Below, piece by piece: positions 11,216-20,779 of a DNA stretch of 42,653 nucleotides. Below the pieces are notes generated by a model. It was not told the DNA's origin and ran no database searches. It saw only the letters and a program-made list of their open reading frames with translations. This DNA comes from Pelagibacteraceae bacterium AG-365-D07 (GTDB lineage Bacteria; Pseudomonadota; Alphaproteobacteria; Pelagibacterales; Pelagibacteraceae), in contig QCGH01000011.1 in assembly GCA_003280005.1 (NCBI GenBank), forward strand, positions 1-42,653. Reading direction: 5' to 3'. The number at the start of each line of letters is the position of its first letter. Positions within the stretch are counted from its first letter, which is position 1. A program made the position numbers and the translations under genes.

Positions 11216-13037
11216 TAGTGGTAAAGAAGTATTAAAAAAAGAAATACCTCTAGTGCCCAAACTTCCAGGCGTTTATCGCATGTTAAACGCTAAAAATGAA
11301 GTTTTATATGTAGGTAAAGCAAAAAATCTTCCTAATAGATTAAAGAGCTATGTCTCTGAAAAAAATCATATAATTAGAACAGAGAGAATGTTATCACAAA
11401 CAACCAAACTTGAGATAACTACTACTTCAAATGAAAGTGAAGCTTTACTTCTAGAGGCAAATTTAATCAAAAAATATAAACCAAGATTTAATATTCTATT
11501 AAGAGATGATAAGTCTTTTCCATTCATTTTTATTGGTAATAAAGATAAGTGGCCTCAAATTAAAAGGCATAGAGGGAAAAAAAATAGAGAGGGATTTTTT
11601 TTTGGACCCTTTGCATCTGCTGGGTCTGCCAACTGGACAATTAAAATGATTCAGAAAATATTTCAATTAAGAGTTTGTGATGATACTGTTTTTAAAAATA
11701 GAGAAAGACCTTGCATATTATATCAAATTAAAAGATGTTCTGCACCATGTGTTGGATATACAAAACAAGATGACTATAAAAAATCCGTAGAAGATGCGAT
11801 AGAATTTGTATCTGGGAAATCCAGAAAAATTCAAAAAAATCTTTCTGTTCAAATGGAAAAATCAAGTGAAGACTTAGATTTCGAAAAAGCAGCTATATTA
11901 AGAGACAGAATTAAATCACTTAATATAATTCAATCCTCACAAAGAATAAATGAAGCAAATCTTGTGGAGGCAGATGTAATTGCGGGATACAAAGAGTCAG
12001 GCAAAACTTGTATTCAAGTTTTTTTTTATAGATCAAAACAAAACTGGGGCAATCAAGCTTTTTTTCCAAAACATGATCCAGATGAAAATCTAAAGGAGAT
12101 ACTAAACTCTTTTGTCTCACAGTTTTATGAAAATAAAAGTGTTCCAAGTTCAATTATAATCAGTGAAGAAATTAAAGAAAAAGAACTGATTGAAAAAGCT
12201 CTCACAAAAAAAGAGAGTAAACAAATAAATATATCAGTTGCGAAGAAAGGATCTAAATTAAACGTAGTTAATCAAGCAATTAAGAATGCCAAAGATAGTT
12301 TAAATAGAAAACTATATGAAAGTCAGAATAATAAAGAGCTTTTTGAAGAAGTTGTGAAAAAATTTGATTTAGAAAACAACATAAATCTAGTTGAAGTTTA
12401 TGACAATAGCCATATTCAAGGAACTAATAGTGTTGGAGCCCTAATTACATTTGGAGAAGAGGGTTTTATTAAAAAAAGATATAGGAAATTTAATATTAAA
12501 ATAAAGGAAAATGAGCAAGACGACTACGGAATGATGAAAGAAGTATTAAGTAGAAGATTTAAAAGAGCTGTTCAGGAAAAAGACAATTATCTAACTATGC
12601 CTGATCTAGTTTTGATTGATGGTGGAAAAGGCCAATATTCCATTGCAAGAGAAGTGATGAATGAACTTGGGCTTCACGATATTCCAATAATTGCTATTGC
12701 TAAAGGGAAATTTAGAAATAGTGGAAATGAAACATTTTTTCATAACGGTAAAGAATTTAAATTTGAAAAAAATAACCCTACTTTATTTTTTCTTCAAAGA
12801 ATAAGAGATGAGGCACACAGATTCGCGGTTAGTGCTCATAGAGCAAAAAGGAAAAAAGGAATAAGCAGATCTCTTTTAGATCAAATAGAAGGTATCGGAT
12901 CTATAAGAAAAAGGGCTCTTTTAAACCATTTTGGTTCTGCTAGAGCAGTTGAATCAGCTAGTTTAGATGAAATTAAGTCTGTAGAAGGAGTGGAAGATAA
13001 AGTCGCAAAAAAAATATATAATTTTTTTCACGAATGA
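11202..13037 (+). CDS. uvrC: Excinuclease ABC subunit C
   Basis: UvrC makes both incisions beside a lesion held by UvrB. I choose the ATG at 11202, giving 611 residues, almost the E. coli length of 610; it has an AAGAAG stretch just upstream, and longer upstream frames only read through folB. The GIY-YIG nuclease domain is near residues 21-100 ([24 protein letters not shown]), followed by the UVR motif ([17 protein letters not shown]), the RNase H-like second nuclease domain ([11 protein letters not shown]), and C-terminal helix-hairpin-helix motifs ([30 protein letters not shown]). The cysteine cluster C-x-n-RCSAPC near residue 170-185 matches the known Fe-S-binding region. Overlaps pgsA by four bases (ATGA). 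Confidence 0.97.
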   Translation: MISSDSGKEVLKKEIPLVPKLPGVYRMLNAKNEVLYVGKAKNLPNRLKSYVSEKNHIIRTERMLSQTTKLEITTTSNESEALLLEANLIKKYKPRFNILLRDDKSFPFIFIGNKDKWPQIKRHRGKKNREGFFFGPFASAGSANWTIKMIQKIFQLRVCDDTVFKNRERPCILYQIKRCSAPCVGYTKQDDYKKSVEDAIEFVSGKSRKIQKNLSVQMEKSSEDLDFEKAAILRDRIKSLNIIQSSQRINEANLVEADVIAGYKESGKTCIQVFFYRSKQNWGNQAFFPKHDPDENLKEILNSFVSQFYENKSVPSSIIISEEIKEKELIEKALTKKESKQINISVAKKGSKLNVVNQAIKNAKDSLNRKLYESQNNKELFEEVVKKFDLENNINLVEVYDNSHIQGTNSVGALITFGEEGFIKKRYRKFNIKIKENEQDDYGMMKEVLSRRFKRAVQEKDNYLTMPDLVLIDGGKGQYSIAREVMNELGLHDIPIIAIAKGKFRNSGNETFFHNGKEFKFEKNNPTLFFLQRIRDEAHRFAVSAHRAKRKKGISRSLLDQIEGIGSIRKRALLNHFGSARAVESASLDEIKSVEGVEDKVAKKIYNFFHE

Positions 13038-13618
13038 AAATAAAAATACCAAATTATCTAACTATAGGAAGAATAGTAATTGTACCAATTTTTGTGGTTA
13101 CTTACTATTTGCCAGGATTTTACGGTGATTTAATTCCATTTTTTCTTTTTTTAGTTGCATCTTTTACAGATTTTTTAGATGGTTTATTGGCTAGAATGTT
13201 TAAAGAAGAATCAAAACTAGGTGAGCTATTAGATCCAATCGCTGATAAAATTATTGTAGCTACAGCTTTAATTTTACTTGTTATGGATAATACTATTAAA
13301 AATTATGAAGTTGTTGCAGCAATAATTATATTAACTAGAGAAATTTTAATTTCAGGCTTAAGGGAATTTTTGGCTAAAGGAAAGATTAAGCTTCCTGTAT
13401 CAAATTTAGCAAAACTAAAAACAGTTTTACAAATGGTTGCTATTTCTATTCTTCTAACTGGAGAAACTGGTAATAAAATAATAAATTTCCAGGACTATAA
13501 TGCTCAAACAATTGGAATAATTTTGCTATGGCTATCTGCATTCCTAACTTTATATACCGGCTATGATTATCTCCGAAAAGGAATTGATCACGCTATTTCT
13601 GAGGATAAAAAATCTTAG
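13034..13618 (+). CDS. pgsA: CDP-diacylglycerol-glycerol-3-phosphate 3-phosphatidyltransferase
   Basis: PgsA makes phosphatidylglycerol phosphate, the committed step to phosphatidylglycerol, in the inner membrane. The 194-residue protein carries the CDP-alcohol phosphotransferase motif D-G-x2-A-R-x8-G-x3-D-x3-D, seen from [15 protein letters not shown] to LLDPIADK at about residues 49-75, with hydrophobic helices before and after it. It opens with [15 protein letters not shown], the usual N-terminus of this enzyme. The ATG overlaps the uvrC stop, so it is the last gene of the uvrB run. Its stop is one base from the end of the convergent ilvE. Confidence 0.95.
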   Translation: MKIKIPNYLTIGRIVIVPIFVVTYYLPGFYGDLIPFFLFLVASFTDFLDGLLARMFKEESKLGELLDPIADKIIVATALILLVMDNTIKNYEVVAAIIILTREILISGLREFLAKGKIKLPVSNLAKLKTVLQMVAISILLTGETGNKIINFQDYNAQTIGIILLWLSAFLTLYTGYDYLRKGIDHAISEDKKS

Positions 13619-13619
13619 C

Positions 13620-14501
13620 TTAAGCTGCAGCTTTTTTTCTTACTAATAACTGATAACTCTCTGATAAATCAATAATAGTATTACAAACTTTAAATTCGAA
13701 ATCCTGAATTTGGGATACTGGTGTCACTTCAGCAGCAGTTCCAGTTAAAAAACATCCATCAAAATCAGCTATTTCCTCAGGTAATATTTTTCTTTCATTA
13801 ACTTTTATATTTTTTGATTTTGCAATTCCAATTACTGTTCTTCTTGTAATTCCATCTAAAAAACTATCAGGTATAGGAGTATGCAATTCTCCCTTCTTAT
13901 CTTTAAAAAAAATATTTGCACCAGTGGCTTCAGCAACATGTCCCTCATGATCAAGCATTAAAGAATCTGTAAATCCATCTTTTTCTGCCTCATGTTTTGA
14001 AAGTGTACAAATCATATATAATCCTGAAGCTTTAGTATCCCATGGTATAGTATTTGGCGCTGGCCTTCTCCATTTTGATATATTAAGTTTAATTCCTTTT
14101 AATTTTAGATTTGGATCAAAGTACGAGCCCCATTCCCATGTTGCTACTGCAACATGAATTTTTGTTTGTTGAGCTGATATTGCCATCATCTCACTTCCTC
14201 TCCATGCGACTGGTCTTACATATCCGTTTTGAACTTTTTGTACTTTAACAGTTTCAACACAGGCTTTATTTATTTCTTCCTCGCTATAAGGTATATCAAA
14301 ACCCATTCTTTTTGCTGAATAAAAAAACCTTGAAGTATGTTCCTCCAATTTAAAAATTTCACCGTCGTAAACCCTTAGTCCTTCAAATACACAACTAGCA
14401 TAATGAAGTCCGTGGTTTAGAACATGCAGTTTTACATTGCCCCAATCAACTAAAGCGTTGTTGTACCAAATTTTACCGTCTCTTTTATCGTATGGTATCA
14501 T
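13620..14501 (-). CDS. ilvE: Branched-chain amino acid aminotransferase
   Basis: A class IV PLP aminotransferase that performs the last step of Val/Ile/Leu synthesis and the first of their breakdown. I choose the ATG at 14501 (MIPYDKRDGKIWYNN), giving 293 residues; the frame extends 18 codons upstream with a hydrophobic, non-conserved sequence that runs into the promoter region of the divergent marR. Visible are GLHYASCVFEGLRVYDGEIFKLEEH, the RPVAWRG segment, the PLP lysine in NTIPWDTKASGLYM, DHEGHVAEATGANIF and the cofactor-phosphate loop LTGTAAEVTPV. The divergent marR-like start is 65 bases away; the convergent pgsA stop is one base away. Confidence 0.94.
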   Translation of the reverse strand: MIPYDKRDGKIWYNNALVDWGNVKLHVLNHGLHYASCVFEGLRVYDGEIFKLEEHTSRFFYSAKRMGFDIPYSEEEINKACVETVKVQKVQNGYVRPVAWRGSEMMAISAQQTKIHVAVATWEWGSYFDPNLKLKGIKLNISKWRRPAPNTIPWDTKASGLYMICTLSKHEAEKDGFTDSLMLDHEGHVAEATGANIFFKDKKGELHTPIPDSFLDGITRRTVIGIAKSKNIKVNERKILPEEIADFDGCFLTGTAAEVTPVSQIQDFEFKVCNTIIDLSESYQLLVRKKAAA

Positions 14502-14539
14502 TAAAAAAATAAAAAAATATCTTTCTATATATATTATGT

Positions 14540-14560
14540 CAATATAACTTACCAATATAA
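14540..14560 (+). repeat. Direct repeat CAATATAA x2 in the ilvE/marR divergent spacer
   Basis: The octamer CAATATAA occurs at 14540-14547 and again at 14553-14560, starts 13 bases apart, just before the marR-like ATG at 14567. The first copy also forms the right half of an imperfect palindrome with TATATT at about 14530-14535. MarR regulators commonly bind their own promoters, so an operator is possible, but AT-rich sequence makes chance repeats likely. Confidence 0.3.
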
Positions 14561-14566
14561 ATAATT

Positions 14567-15016
14567 ATGAGAGAACTTCTTTATCTTAAGGATGAGCAAA
14601 TAAAAGAGTTTATAGAGAAGCTTTTTTTAAGCTATAGAGATACTTTCTCTGACTCAAAATCAGTTTTAGACAAATACTCTCTTGGAATAGCCCATAACAA
14701 AGTTCTTCATATATTATCTACATATGAAGGTATCACAATAGGCGAACTATTAAATAAACTTAAAATCACAAAACAAAGTTTAAATAGAATTCTAAGAGAC
14801 TTAATAAAAATAGATTTAATAGTTTTTAAAAAGGATCAAAAGGATACTCGTGTAAAGCATGTTTATTTAAACGAAAAAGGAAAAAAAATTTTTGAGGAGA
14901 TATTCTCTAAACAAAAAAAAAGAATATATAATGCACTTTTAAATTCATCTGCAAAAGAAGTTATAGATTTTAATAATGTTTTAAAAAAATTAATTAAATC
15001 AAATGAAAGAATTTGA
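14567..15016 (+). CDS. MarR-family regulator (PetP-like)
   Basis: A 149-residue winged-helix regulator. The helix-turn-helix is seen in YEGITIGELLNKLKITKQSLNRILRDLIKIDLI (two pieces, about residues 52-85), followed by the wing DQKDTRVKHVYLNEKGKKIF. It overlaps the response regulator by 14 bases. In Rhodobacter capsulatus the gene petP, which encodes a MarR-type protein, directly precedes the response regulator gene petR, which is needed for cytochrome bc1 expression. The same order here suggests this is the petP counterpart. The MarR assignment is firm; the PetP identity and any bc1 control are inference from gene order. The signal it senses is unknown. Confidence 0.82.
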   Translation: MRELLYLKDEQIKEFIEKLFLSYRDTFSDSKSVLDKYSLGIAHNKVLHILSTYEGITIGELLNKLKITKQSLNRILRDLIKIDLIVFKKDQKDTRVKHVYLNEKGKKIFEEIFSKQKKRIYNALLNSSAKEVIDFNNVLKKLIKSNERI

Positions 15017-15680
15017 ATCGCATATATTAGTAGTAGATGACGATAAAGGTATAAGAGAATTGGTGAAGGAATACCTTGATCAAAATAACTTTATCACTTC
15101 AACAGCTAAAAATGCTGATGATGCAATAGAAAAAACTAAAATTATAAAATTCGATTTGATTATTTTAGATATAATGATGCCTGGAAAATCTGGCTTAGAA
15201 TTTATTAAAGAAAATAAAAATCTTCTAGATACACCAATTATATTGCTAACAGCAAAAGGAGAGCCTACTGATAGGATTGAAGGTCTAGAAACAGGCGCTG
15301 ATGATTATTTGGCTAAACCTTTTGAGCCGAAAGAGCTGATTTTAAGAATTAGAAATATTTTAAATAAAACAAATGTAATTAAACATAAAAGAGAGGTAGA
15401 ATTTGGTAATGTAAAAATTAACCTTAATAAAATGCTAATCTCAAAAAATAATAAGCAAATAAAGATAAATAATACAGAAAAGCAAATTTTTGAAAAAATG
15501 CTCAACGCTCCAGGAAAAGTCTTTTCAAGAGAAAGCATTGGTCGGTTGATAAAAATTGACAAGGAGAGATCTATAGATGTAGTTATTACAAGATTAAGAA
15601 AGAAAATTGAAGATAATCCTAAAAATCCACAATACTTGCAAACAATAAGAGGTGAAGGATATGTTTTATGGATTGAGTAA
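15003..15680 (+). CDS. OmpR-family response regulator (PetR-like)
   Basis: A 225-residue two-domain regulator. The receiver domain has acidic-pocket residues D12-D14 in LVVDDDKG, the phosphorylation site D56 in LIILDIMMPG, T83 and K105 (LAKPF). The C-terminal OmpR-type winged helix spans about 130-223, with RESIGRLIKIDKERSIDVVI and the final ITRLRKKIEDNPKNPQYL / RGEGYVL. The gene overlaps both its neighbours (14 bases with the MarR gene, 20 with the kinase), so the three are one operon. R. capsulatus PetR is the best-known relative in this arrangement. Response regulator identity is certain; the target genes are not shown by the sequence. Confidence 0.93.
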   Translation: MKEFESHILVVDDDKGIRELVKEYLDQNNFITSTAKNADDAIEKTKIIKFDLIILDIMMPGKSGLEFIKENKNLLDTPIILLTAKGEPTDRIEGLETGADDYLAKPFEPKELILRIRNILNKTNVIKHKREVEFGNVKINLNKMLISKNNKQIKINNTEKQIFEKMLNAPGKVFSRESIGRLIKIDKERSIDVVITRLRKKIEDNPKNPQYLQTIRGEGYVLWIE

Positions 15681-16974
15681 TTTTTTTAAAAAAATTCTTC
15701 CTAAGCAACTTTTTTATAGAAGTCTACTAATTGTAGCATTGCCAGTAATTATTTTACAAATTACTATATCAGTTGTTTTTTTTGATAGTTTGTGGATTAA
15801 AACAAACATCGGTATGACAAGAGCGCTCGTTGGGGAAATTAATACTTTCTTAGATTCATATAATAGAGAAGGATCAGATAAAAATTTTGTTGAAAATACC
15901 TTTGAAGAATATTTAGAGATAGATGTAGTATATTTTCAAGATAAGAAATTTTCAGATGTTATGGAAGAAAAATGGTATAGTCCTATAGATCGTGCCTTAA
16001 GACGTGAATTAAAATCAAAAAATTTTAATTATTGGTTTGATACATCAAAGTTTAAAAATACAGTTAATTTAAAAATTCAAAATGGTGAAGATTATTTTGA
16101 ATTTTTTATTCCAAGAGAAAGATTGACTAGTAGCTCAGTAAGAATTTTTGCACTGTGGATTACTTTGCCTGCAATACTAATAATAGCTATTGCAATTATA
16201 TTTCTAAAAAATCAAACAAGACCAATTAAAAAACTGGCAGAAGCCTCAAAGAAATTTGGTAGGGGAGAAAGTGTTGAGGAATTTGTCCCGTCTGGTGCAT
16301 CTGAAATTAGACAGGCAGGATATGAATTTGAAAAAATGAGAAAAAGAATATTAAGACATTTAAATCAAAGGTCGGAGATGCTGTCTGGCATTAGCCACGA
16401 TTTAAGAACTCCTCTTACAAGAATGAAACTTCAATTAGCTCTCATAAAAGACAAAAATCTTATCGAAAGATTTTCTAATGATATTGATGAGATGGAAAAA
16501 ATGTTAAATGAGTACTTGCAGTTTTCTAGCGAAAGCAGCAAAGAACAAACCGAAGAATTTGAATTTAATAAATTAATTGAGGAAATTATATCTAAATTTA
16601 ATAATAAAATGATACAATTTAATAGAGGTGAAAATTTTAATTTTAACGGCAGGAAACTATCAATTCAAAGATGCTTAAATAATATAATTGAAAATTCAAC
16701 AAAGTTTGCAAACAAAATTGAGATAAAATTTCAAAAATTAAAAGGAAATATTTTAATAATAGTTGATGATAACGGCCCAGGAATTCCAATTCATGAAAGA
16801 GAAAATGTATTTAAGCCATTTTACAAAATTGATAAAAGCAGATCAGAAAAAAGCTCAAGTGTTGGGCTAGGTCTTTCAATCTCTTCGGATATTATAAGAT
16901 CTCATGGTGGAAAAATTGAGATTGGAGAGTCAAATCTTGGAGGTTTAAAAGTAGCTATCTCCTTACCTTTTTAA
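15661..16974 (+). CDS. EnvZ-like membrane sensor histidine kinase
   Basis: A 437-residue kinase partner of the preceding regulator. I choose the ATG at 15661 because AGAGGTG lies six bases upstream; a GTG nine bases earlier is the alternative. Two membrane helices (about 21-41 and 162-182) flank a roughly 120-residue periplasmic domain, followed by HAMP (NQTRPIKKLAEASKKFGRGE), the phospho-acceptor H246 in SGISHDLRTPLTRMK, the N-box near 340-345, G1 DDNGPGIP at 369-376 and G2 GLGLS at 402-406. It is the third gene of the MarR/regulator/kinase operon and overlaps the convergent ubiK-like gene by 20 bases. The stimulus is unknown. Confidence 0.94.
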   Translation: MFYGLSNFFKKILPKQLFYRSLLIVALPVIILQITISVVFFDSLWIKTNIGMTRALVGEINTFLDSYNREGSDKNFVENTFEEYLEIDVVYFQDKKFSDVMEEKWYSPIDRALRRELKSKNFNYWFDTSKFKNTVNLKIQNGEDYFEFFIPRERLTSSSVRIFALWITLPAILIIAIAIIFLKNQTRPIKKLAEASKKFGRGESVEEFVPSGASEIRQAGYEFEKMRKRILRHLNQRSEMLSGISHDLRTPLTRMKLQLALIKDKNLIERFSNDIDEMEKMLNEYLQFSSESSKEQTEEFEFNKLIEEIISKFNNKMIQFNRGENFNFNGRKLSIQRCLNNIIENSTKFANKIEIKFQKLKGNILIIVDDNGPGIPIHERENVFKPFYKIDKSRSEKSSSVGLGLSISSDIIRSHGGKIEIGESNLGGLKVAISLPF

Positions 16975-17197
16975 TTTTTTTTTTCTTTTGTAATTTTTCA
17001 ATTTTTTTTTCTAAATTTTCTACTCTCTTTAATAAAATATCTGTTTCTTCGCGACTTGTAAGTTTTAATTTATAAATAATCTCATCTCTTTTTAATTTTA
17101 AAATTGAAACAAATTCATCCGATAAATCTTTATAATTATACAATCCTTGTTCTAATATTTTAGATAATTGGTTAAAAAATAATTTTGATTTTGACAT
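16955..17197 (-). CDS. ubiK: UbiK-like accessory factor (BMFP/YqiC family)
   Basis: An 80-residue protein with the layout of UbiK/YqiC: an amphipathic N-terminal half, the family signature LTSREETDILLKRVENLE near residues 46-63, and a C-terminal coiled coil that becomes a run of lysines (EKKIEKLQKKKKIKKVRR). UbiK assists the aerobic ubiquinone-synthesis complex; relatives are membrane-fusogenic coiled-coil proteins. The gene is alone on its strand, with 44 bases between its start and the lgt start, and its 3' end overlaps the kinase gene. Family call is good; the quinone role is taken from the family, and it fits the nearby respiratory genes. Confidence 0.75.
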   Translation of the reverse strand: MSKSKLFFNQLSKILEQGLYNYKDLSDEFVSILKLKRDEIIYKLKLTSREETDILLKRVENLEKKIEKLQKKKKIKKVRR

Positions 17198-17241
17198 AGC
17201 TAATTTATTTTTTTTAGTTTAATTTATAGTATTTTTTACTA

Positions 17242-18009
17242 ATGTTTATCAATGATTTTAATCCTGTGGCTTTCAATATTTTAAGCTTAGAGATAAGATG
17301 GTATTCTTTGTCATACATTTTTGGAATTTTTTTTGGTTGGTTTTACTGCAAACAAAAATTAATATCAAATGATACATATAAACAATTATTTGATGATTAT
17401 ATTACTTATTTAATTTTAGGTATAATTATTGGTGGTAGAATTGGATATATAGTAATTTATAATTTTGATTATTATTTTCATAATCCATTCGAAATACCAA
17501 TGATTTGGAAAGGTGGAATGTCTTTTCATGGAGCAGTTGTTGGAATAATTATAGCTACTTATTTATTTTCAAATAAAAGAAAAGTAAGTTCTCTCTATTT
17601 TTTAGATCTTGTTGCATTATCTGCACCAATTGGTATTTTTTTCGGCAGGCTGTCAAATTTTATTAATTCTGAACTTTATGGAAGAGAAACAGATGTGTTT
17701 TGGTCAGTTAAATTTATTTTAGTTGATAATTTGAATAGACATCCTTCACAACTTTATGAAGCTTTATTTGAGGGTTTAATATTATTTATTTTATTAAATT
17801 TTGTATTTTCAAGAGTTGACAAAAAACAAGGTTATATTTCAGGTTTATTTTTAATTTTTTACTCTATTTTTAGATTTATAATCGAATTCTCTCGTGAGCC
17901 AGACTCTCAAATTGGATTATTAATATACAATTTGTCAATAGGACAGCTGATTAGTGTTATTGTTCTAATCATAGGAATCTTTTTATGGCAGTCGAAAAAA
18001 AATGTTTGA
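17242..18009 (+). CDS. lgt: Prolipoprotein diacylglyceryl transferase
   Basis: Lgt transfers diacylglycerol from phosphatidylglycerol to the lipobox cysteine of prelipoproteins in the inner membrane. The 255-residue protein has about seven hydrophobic segments and the family residues: GGRIGYIVIYN (64-74), the GGMSFHGAVVG motif with H96, R136 and N139 in GRLSNFINSELYGRETD, and RHPSQLYEALFEG. The substrate lipid is the product line of the nearby pgsA. The gene starts a plus-strand run; its end overlaps the MidA-like gene by eight bases. Confidence 0.96.
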   Translation: MFINDFNPVAFNILSLEIRWYSLSYIFGIFFGWFYCKQKLISNDTYKQLFDDYITYLILGIIIGGRIGYIVIYNFDYYFHNPFEIPMIWKGGMSFHGAVVGIIIATYLFSNKRKVSSLYFLDLVALSAPIGIFFGRLSNFINSELYGRETDVFWSVKFILVDNLNRHPSQLYEALFEGLILFILLNFVFSRVDKKQGYISGLFLIFYSIFRFIIEFSREPDSQIGLLIYNLSIGQLISVIVLIIGIFLWQSKKNV

Positions 18010-19045
18010 TAAAAATAATTTTGAAGCTCCATTAGATATTTTCATAAGCAACGCTCTCTATCATCCAAAAAAAGGATACTATATGAAAAATATACCATTT
18101 GGAAAAAGCGGTGATTATATTACAGCTCCAAATATATCAAAGATTTTTTCCGAAATGATTTTTTTATGGATAATATCATATTGGGAAAAATTTTTTAAAA
18201 ATAAAAAAATTAATATTATTGAACTTGGTGCTGGAAATGGTGAAATGATGCATCAAATTATTACATCATCAAAAAACTTTGGCAATTTTCACAATAATTG
18301 CCATTTTAAAATTTATGAAAAAAGTGAAAAGTTAATTAAGGTTCAAAAGAAAAGATTAATCGGTCATAAAATAAAGTGGTTAAAAAATTTAGAAAATTTA
18401 GAAAATAAGCCAACAATATTCTTAGGTAATGAATTCTTAGATGCTTTACCAATTAAACAATTTTTTAAATATAATAATAAATGGTTCGAAAAATTTGTAA
18501 AAAAAGAAGGTGGTATTTATAGCTTCTCTAAAAAAAATTGTGATATCAAGAGGATAGAAAAAAAATTAAATTTTAAAATTTCAAAAAATCAAAAATTTTT
18601 GGAAATATCGTTCGACGCTATTAACATAATCAAAAAATTAAATAATATAATTACAAGCAAAGGTGGATGCTTACTTTTTATAGATTATGCATATTCAAAA
18701 AATCAAATGATTGATACTCTACAAGCTATTAAAAACCATAAAAAGATTAGTCCATTAGAAGACGTTGGCAGTGCTGATATAAGCTATTTGATTAACATTC
18801 CATTTTTAAAAAAAATATCAAAAATTATTAATTTAAAACTAGATCATAATACACAAAGAGAATTTTTGTTAAAAATGGGTATTTTAAAAAGGGCTGAAAT
18901 ATTATCGGCAAATAAAAGCTTTTTGGAAAAAGCAAATATATTTTATAGAGTTGAACGTTTAATTAATAAAAAACAAATGGGAGAACTTTTCAAAGTAATG
19001 TGCTTTTACAAAAAAAACAAAAGATTAAAACTTGGATTTAAATGA
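18002..19045 (+). CDS. MidA/NDUFAF7-like SAM-dependent methyltransferase
   Basis: A 347-residue protein of the NDUFAF7/MidA family, whose mitochondrial member dimethylates an arginine of the complex I subunit NDUFS2 during assembly. Visible are an N-terminal YHPKKGYYMKNIPFGKSGDY segment, the SAM motif IIELGAGNGEM (about residues 71-81), FLGNEFLDALPIKQF, and the LLFIDYAYSK strand. The role in an alphaproteobacterium is inferred from the mitochondrial family. It overlaps lgt and pgeF (ATGA), so it belongs to their operon. Lysine and asparagine are very abundant, but all family motifs are intact. Confidence 0.88.
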   Translation: MFDKNNFEAPLDIFISNALYHPKKGYYMKNIPFGKSGDYITAPNISKIFSEMIFLWIISYWEKFFKNKKINIIELGAGNGEMMHQIITSSKNFGNFHNNCHFKIYEKSEKLIKVQKKRLIGHKIKWLKNLENLENKPTIFLGNEFLDALPIKQFFKYNNKWFEKFVKKEGGIYSFSKKNCDIKRIEKKLNFKISKNQKFLEISFDAINIIKKLNNIITSKGGCLLFIDYAYSKNQMIDTLQAIKNHKKISPLEDVGSADISYLINIPFLKKISKIINLKLDHNTQREFLLKMGILKRAEILSANKSFLEKANIFYRVERLINKKQMGELFKVMCFYKKNKRLKLGFK

Positions 19046-19791
19046 TTTTATCAAAAAAACTTTTTAAAACTGGAATAATAAATCATGGTTTTTTTAATAA
19101 AAAAAATGGATTTTCTCAAGGTATCTATAAAAGTTTAAATTGCGGCATAGGATCATTAGATAATAAAAAAAATGTTAAAAAAAACCTTGAATATGTAAAA
19201 AAAAAATTATTATCAAATAAGAAAATTTCTTTATTATATCAAAAACATAGTGCTAAACTTTATTTCATTAAAAAAATTTCTAAAAGAAAATTGATAGGTG
19301 ATGCTTTGATTACAAATATTAAAAATTTACCTATTGGAATACTTACTGCAGATTGTGCTCCAATTTTAATTTTAGATCCTAAAAAAAAAATAATTGCAGC
19401 AGTCCATGCAGGTTGGAGAGGTGCATATAAAAATATAGTAATAAAAGTTCTAAGAAAGCTAGTAAAATTAGGATCAAATAAAAAAGATATTATCGTGGCA
19501 ATTGGCCCGTGTATTAATCAAAAAAATTATGAAGTAGGTAAAGAATTTAAGAATAAATTTTTGACTAAAAGTAGTAAAAATTCAATTTTCTTTAAAAAAA
19601 AAAAAGAGAGAATATATTTTGATTTATCAAAATTCATTTATAATCAATTAAATAGTTTTGGAATATTAAAAATTGATGTTATAAGAACAGATACCTTTGA
19701 TAAAAAAAATAATTTTTTTAGTGCAAGAAGATCTATAAAAAAAAATGAATCTGATTATGGTAGAAATATTTCAGTAATTATGCTTAAATAG
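19042..19791 (+). CDS. pgeF: PgeF/YfiH (laccase-domain) purine nucleoside phosphorylase-like protein
   Basis: A 249-residue member of the YfiH/LACC1 family. The metal and catalytic residues are in place: H69 (YQKHSAK), C105 ([10 protein letters not shown]) and H122 ([11 protein letters not shown]). Family members have been given roles as multi-copper oxidase, adenosine/purine nucleoside phosphorylase, and editing enzyme for peptidoglycan precursors carrying the wrong amino acid; the sequence does not choose between these. It overlaps the methyltransferase by four bases and is followed seven bases later by prs. Family certain, physiological role open. Confidence 0.87.
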   Translation: MILSKKLFKTGIINHGFFNKKNGFSQGIYKSLNCGIGSLDNKKNVKKNLEYVKKKLLSNKKISLLYQKHSAKLYFIKKISKRKLIGDALITNIKNLPIGILTADCAPILILDPKKKIIAAVHAGWRGAYKNIVIKVLRKLVKLGSNKKDIIVAIGPCINQKNYEVGKEFKNKFLTKSSKNSIFFKKKKERIYFDLSKFIYNQLNSFGILKIDVIRTDTFDKKNNFFSARRSIKKNESDYGRNISVIMLK

Positions 19792-19798
19792 GATATTA

Positions 19799-20731
19799 AT
19801 GAAAATAATCACAGGTAATTCAAACAAAAATCTTAGTTTGAAAATATCAAAATACTTAAAAAATAGACTTGTGCGTTCAAGTATCAGAAAATTTTCAGAC
19901 GGTGAAATTTATGTTGAAATAAATGAAAACATCAGAGGAAATAGTATTTTTGTTATTCAATCTGTCTCTTCTCCAGCAAATGATAATTTAATGGAACTAC
20001 TGCTTTGCATAGATGCATTGAAAAGATCATCGGCAAAAAATATAACTGCAGTAATACCCTATTTTGGTTATGCAAGACAGGACCGAAAAGTTGTTCCAAG
20101 AACCTCTATATCAGCTAAGTTAGTATCTAATTTAATTACAAAGGCAGGCGCAGATAGAGTAGTAACAATTGATCTTCACGCTGGGCAAATTCAAGGTTTT
20201 TTTGATATTCCAGTTGATAATTTATTTGCTACTCCAATATTTGCTCGTCATGTAAGAAAAAAAATAAAAAATAAAAATTTAATATGTGTTGCGCCTGATG
20301 TAGGCGGAACCGAAAGAGCAAGAGCTTTGGGTAAATTTCTTCATGCGGGTTTAGCTATTATTGACAAGAGAAGACCGGCGCCAGGAAAATCAGAAGTTAT
20401 GAATGTTATAGGAAACGTAAAGGGCAAAACATGTATTATAGTTGATGATATAATTGACTCGGGAGGAACAATTGTTAACGCAGCAAATGCTTTAACAGAT
20501 AGAGGCGCAAAGGAAGTTCATGTATATGTTACCCACGGTGTTTTAAGTGGAAAGGCAGTACAAAAAATTAAGAATTCAAAAATAAAAAGATTGGTAATTA
20601 CAGATACAATTGATAACTCTGATAGGGTAAAAAGTGTAAAAAATATTGAAATTTTAACAATTTCTCAATTAGTTGGTGAGGCAATAAAAAGAATATCAAA
20701 TTCCACATCTGTATCAGACCTATTTAGGTAA
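19799..20731 (+). CDS. prs: Ribose-phosphate pyrophosphokinase
   Basis: Prs makes PRPP from ribose 5-phosphate and ATP for nucleotide, histidine and NAD synthesis. The 310-residue length is normal for class I enzymes. Visible are [16 protein letters not shown], the flexible-loop region [49 protein letters not shown] and the PRPP-binding loop [17 protein letters not shown]. It lies seven bases after the pgeF-like gene and 48 bases before rplY. Confidence 0.98.
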   Translation: MKIITGNSNKNLSLKISKYLKNRLVRSSIRKFSDGEIYVEINENIRGNSIFVIQSVSSPANDNLMELLLCIDALKRSSAKNITAVIPYFGYARQDRKVVPRTSISAKLVSNLITKAGADRVVTIDLHAGQIQGFFDIPVDNLFATPIFARHVRKKIKNKNLICVAPDVGGTERARALGKFLHAGLAIIDKRRPAPGKSEVMNVIGNVKGKTCIIVDDIIDSGGTIVNAANALTDRGAKEVHVYVTHGVLSGKAVQKIKNSKIKRLVITDTIDNSDRVKSVKNIEILTISQLVGEAIKRISNSTSVSDLFR

Positions 20732-20739
20732 TTTTCTTC

Positions 20740-20768
20740 TTGATAATGTGTATCTCCTAAGCTAAAAG
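20740..20768 (+). promoter_or_regulatory. Possible sigma70-type promoter before rplY
   Basis: TTGATA at 20740-20745 matches five of six bases of the -35 consensus. After 17 bases, TAAAAG at 20763-20768 matches four of six of the -10 consensus. Transcription would begin about 5-6 bases before the rplY ATG, giving an almost leaderless message. The spacer is one of the longer same-strand gaps here (48 bases), but in AT-rich DNA such matches arise by chance. Confidence 0.35.
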
Positions 20769-20779
20769 CTACAGTTTTT

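Noticed and set aside
14502..14555. Longer N-terminus for IlvE starting at 14555
   Set aside because: The 18 extra residues are hydrophobic and not part of the family; they come from the AT-rich spacer that must hold the marR and ilvE promoters.
20755..20772. AGCT...AGCT mini-hairpin before rplY as a riboswitch or leader
   Set aside because: Four-base arms around three bases are expected often by chance and nothing else in the 48-base gap looks structured.
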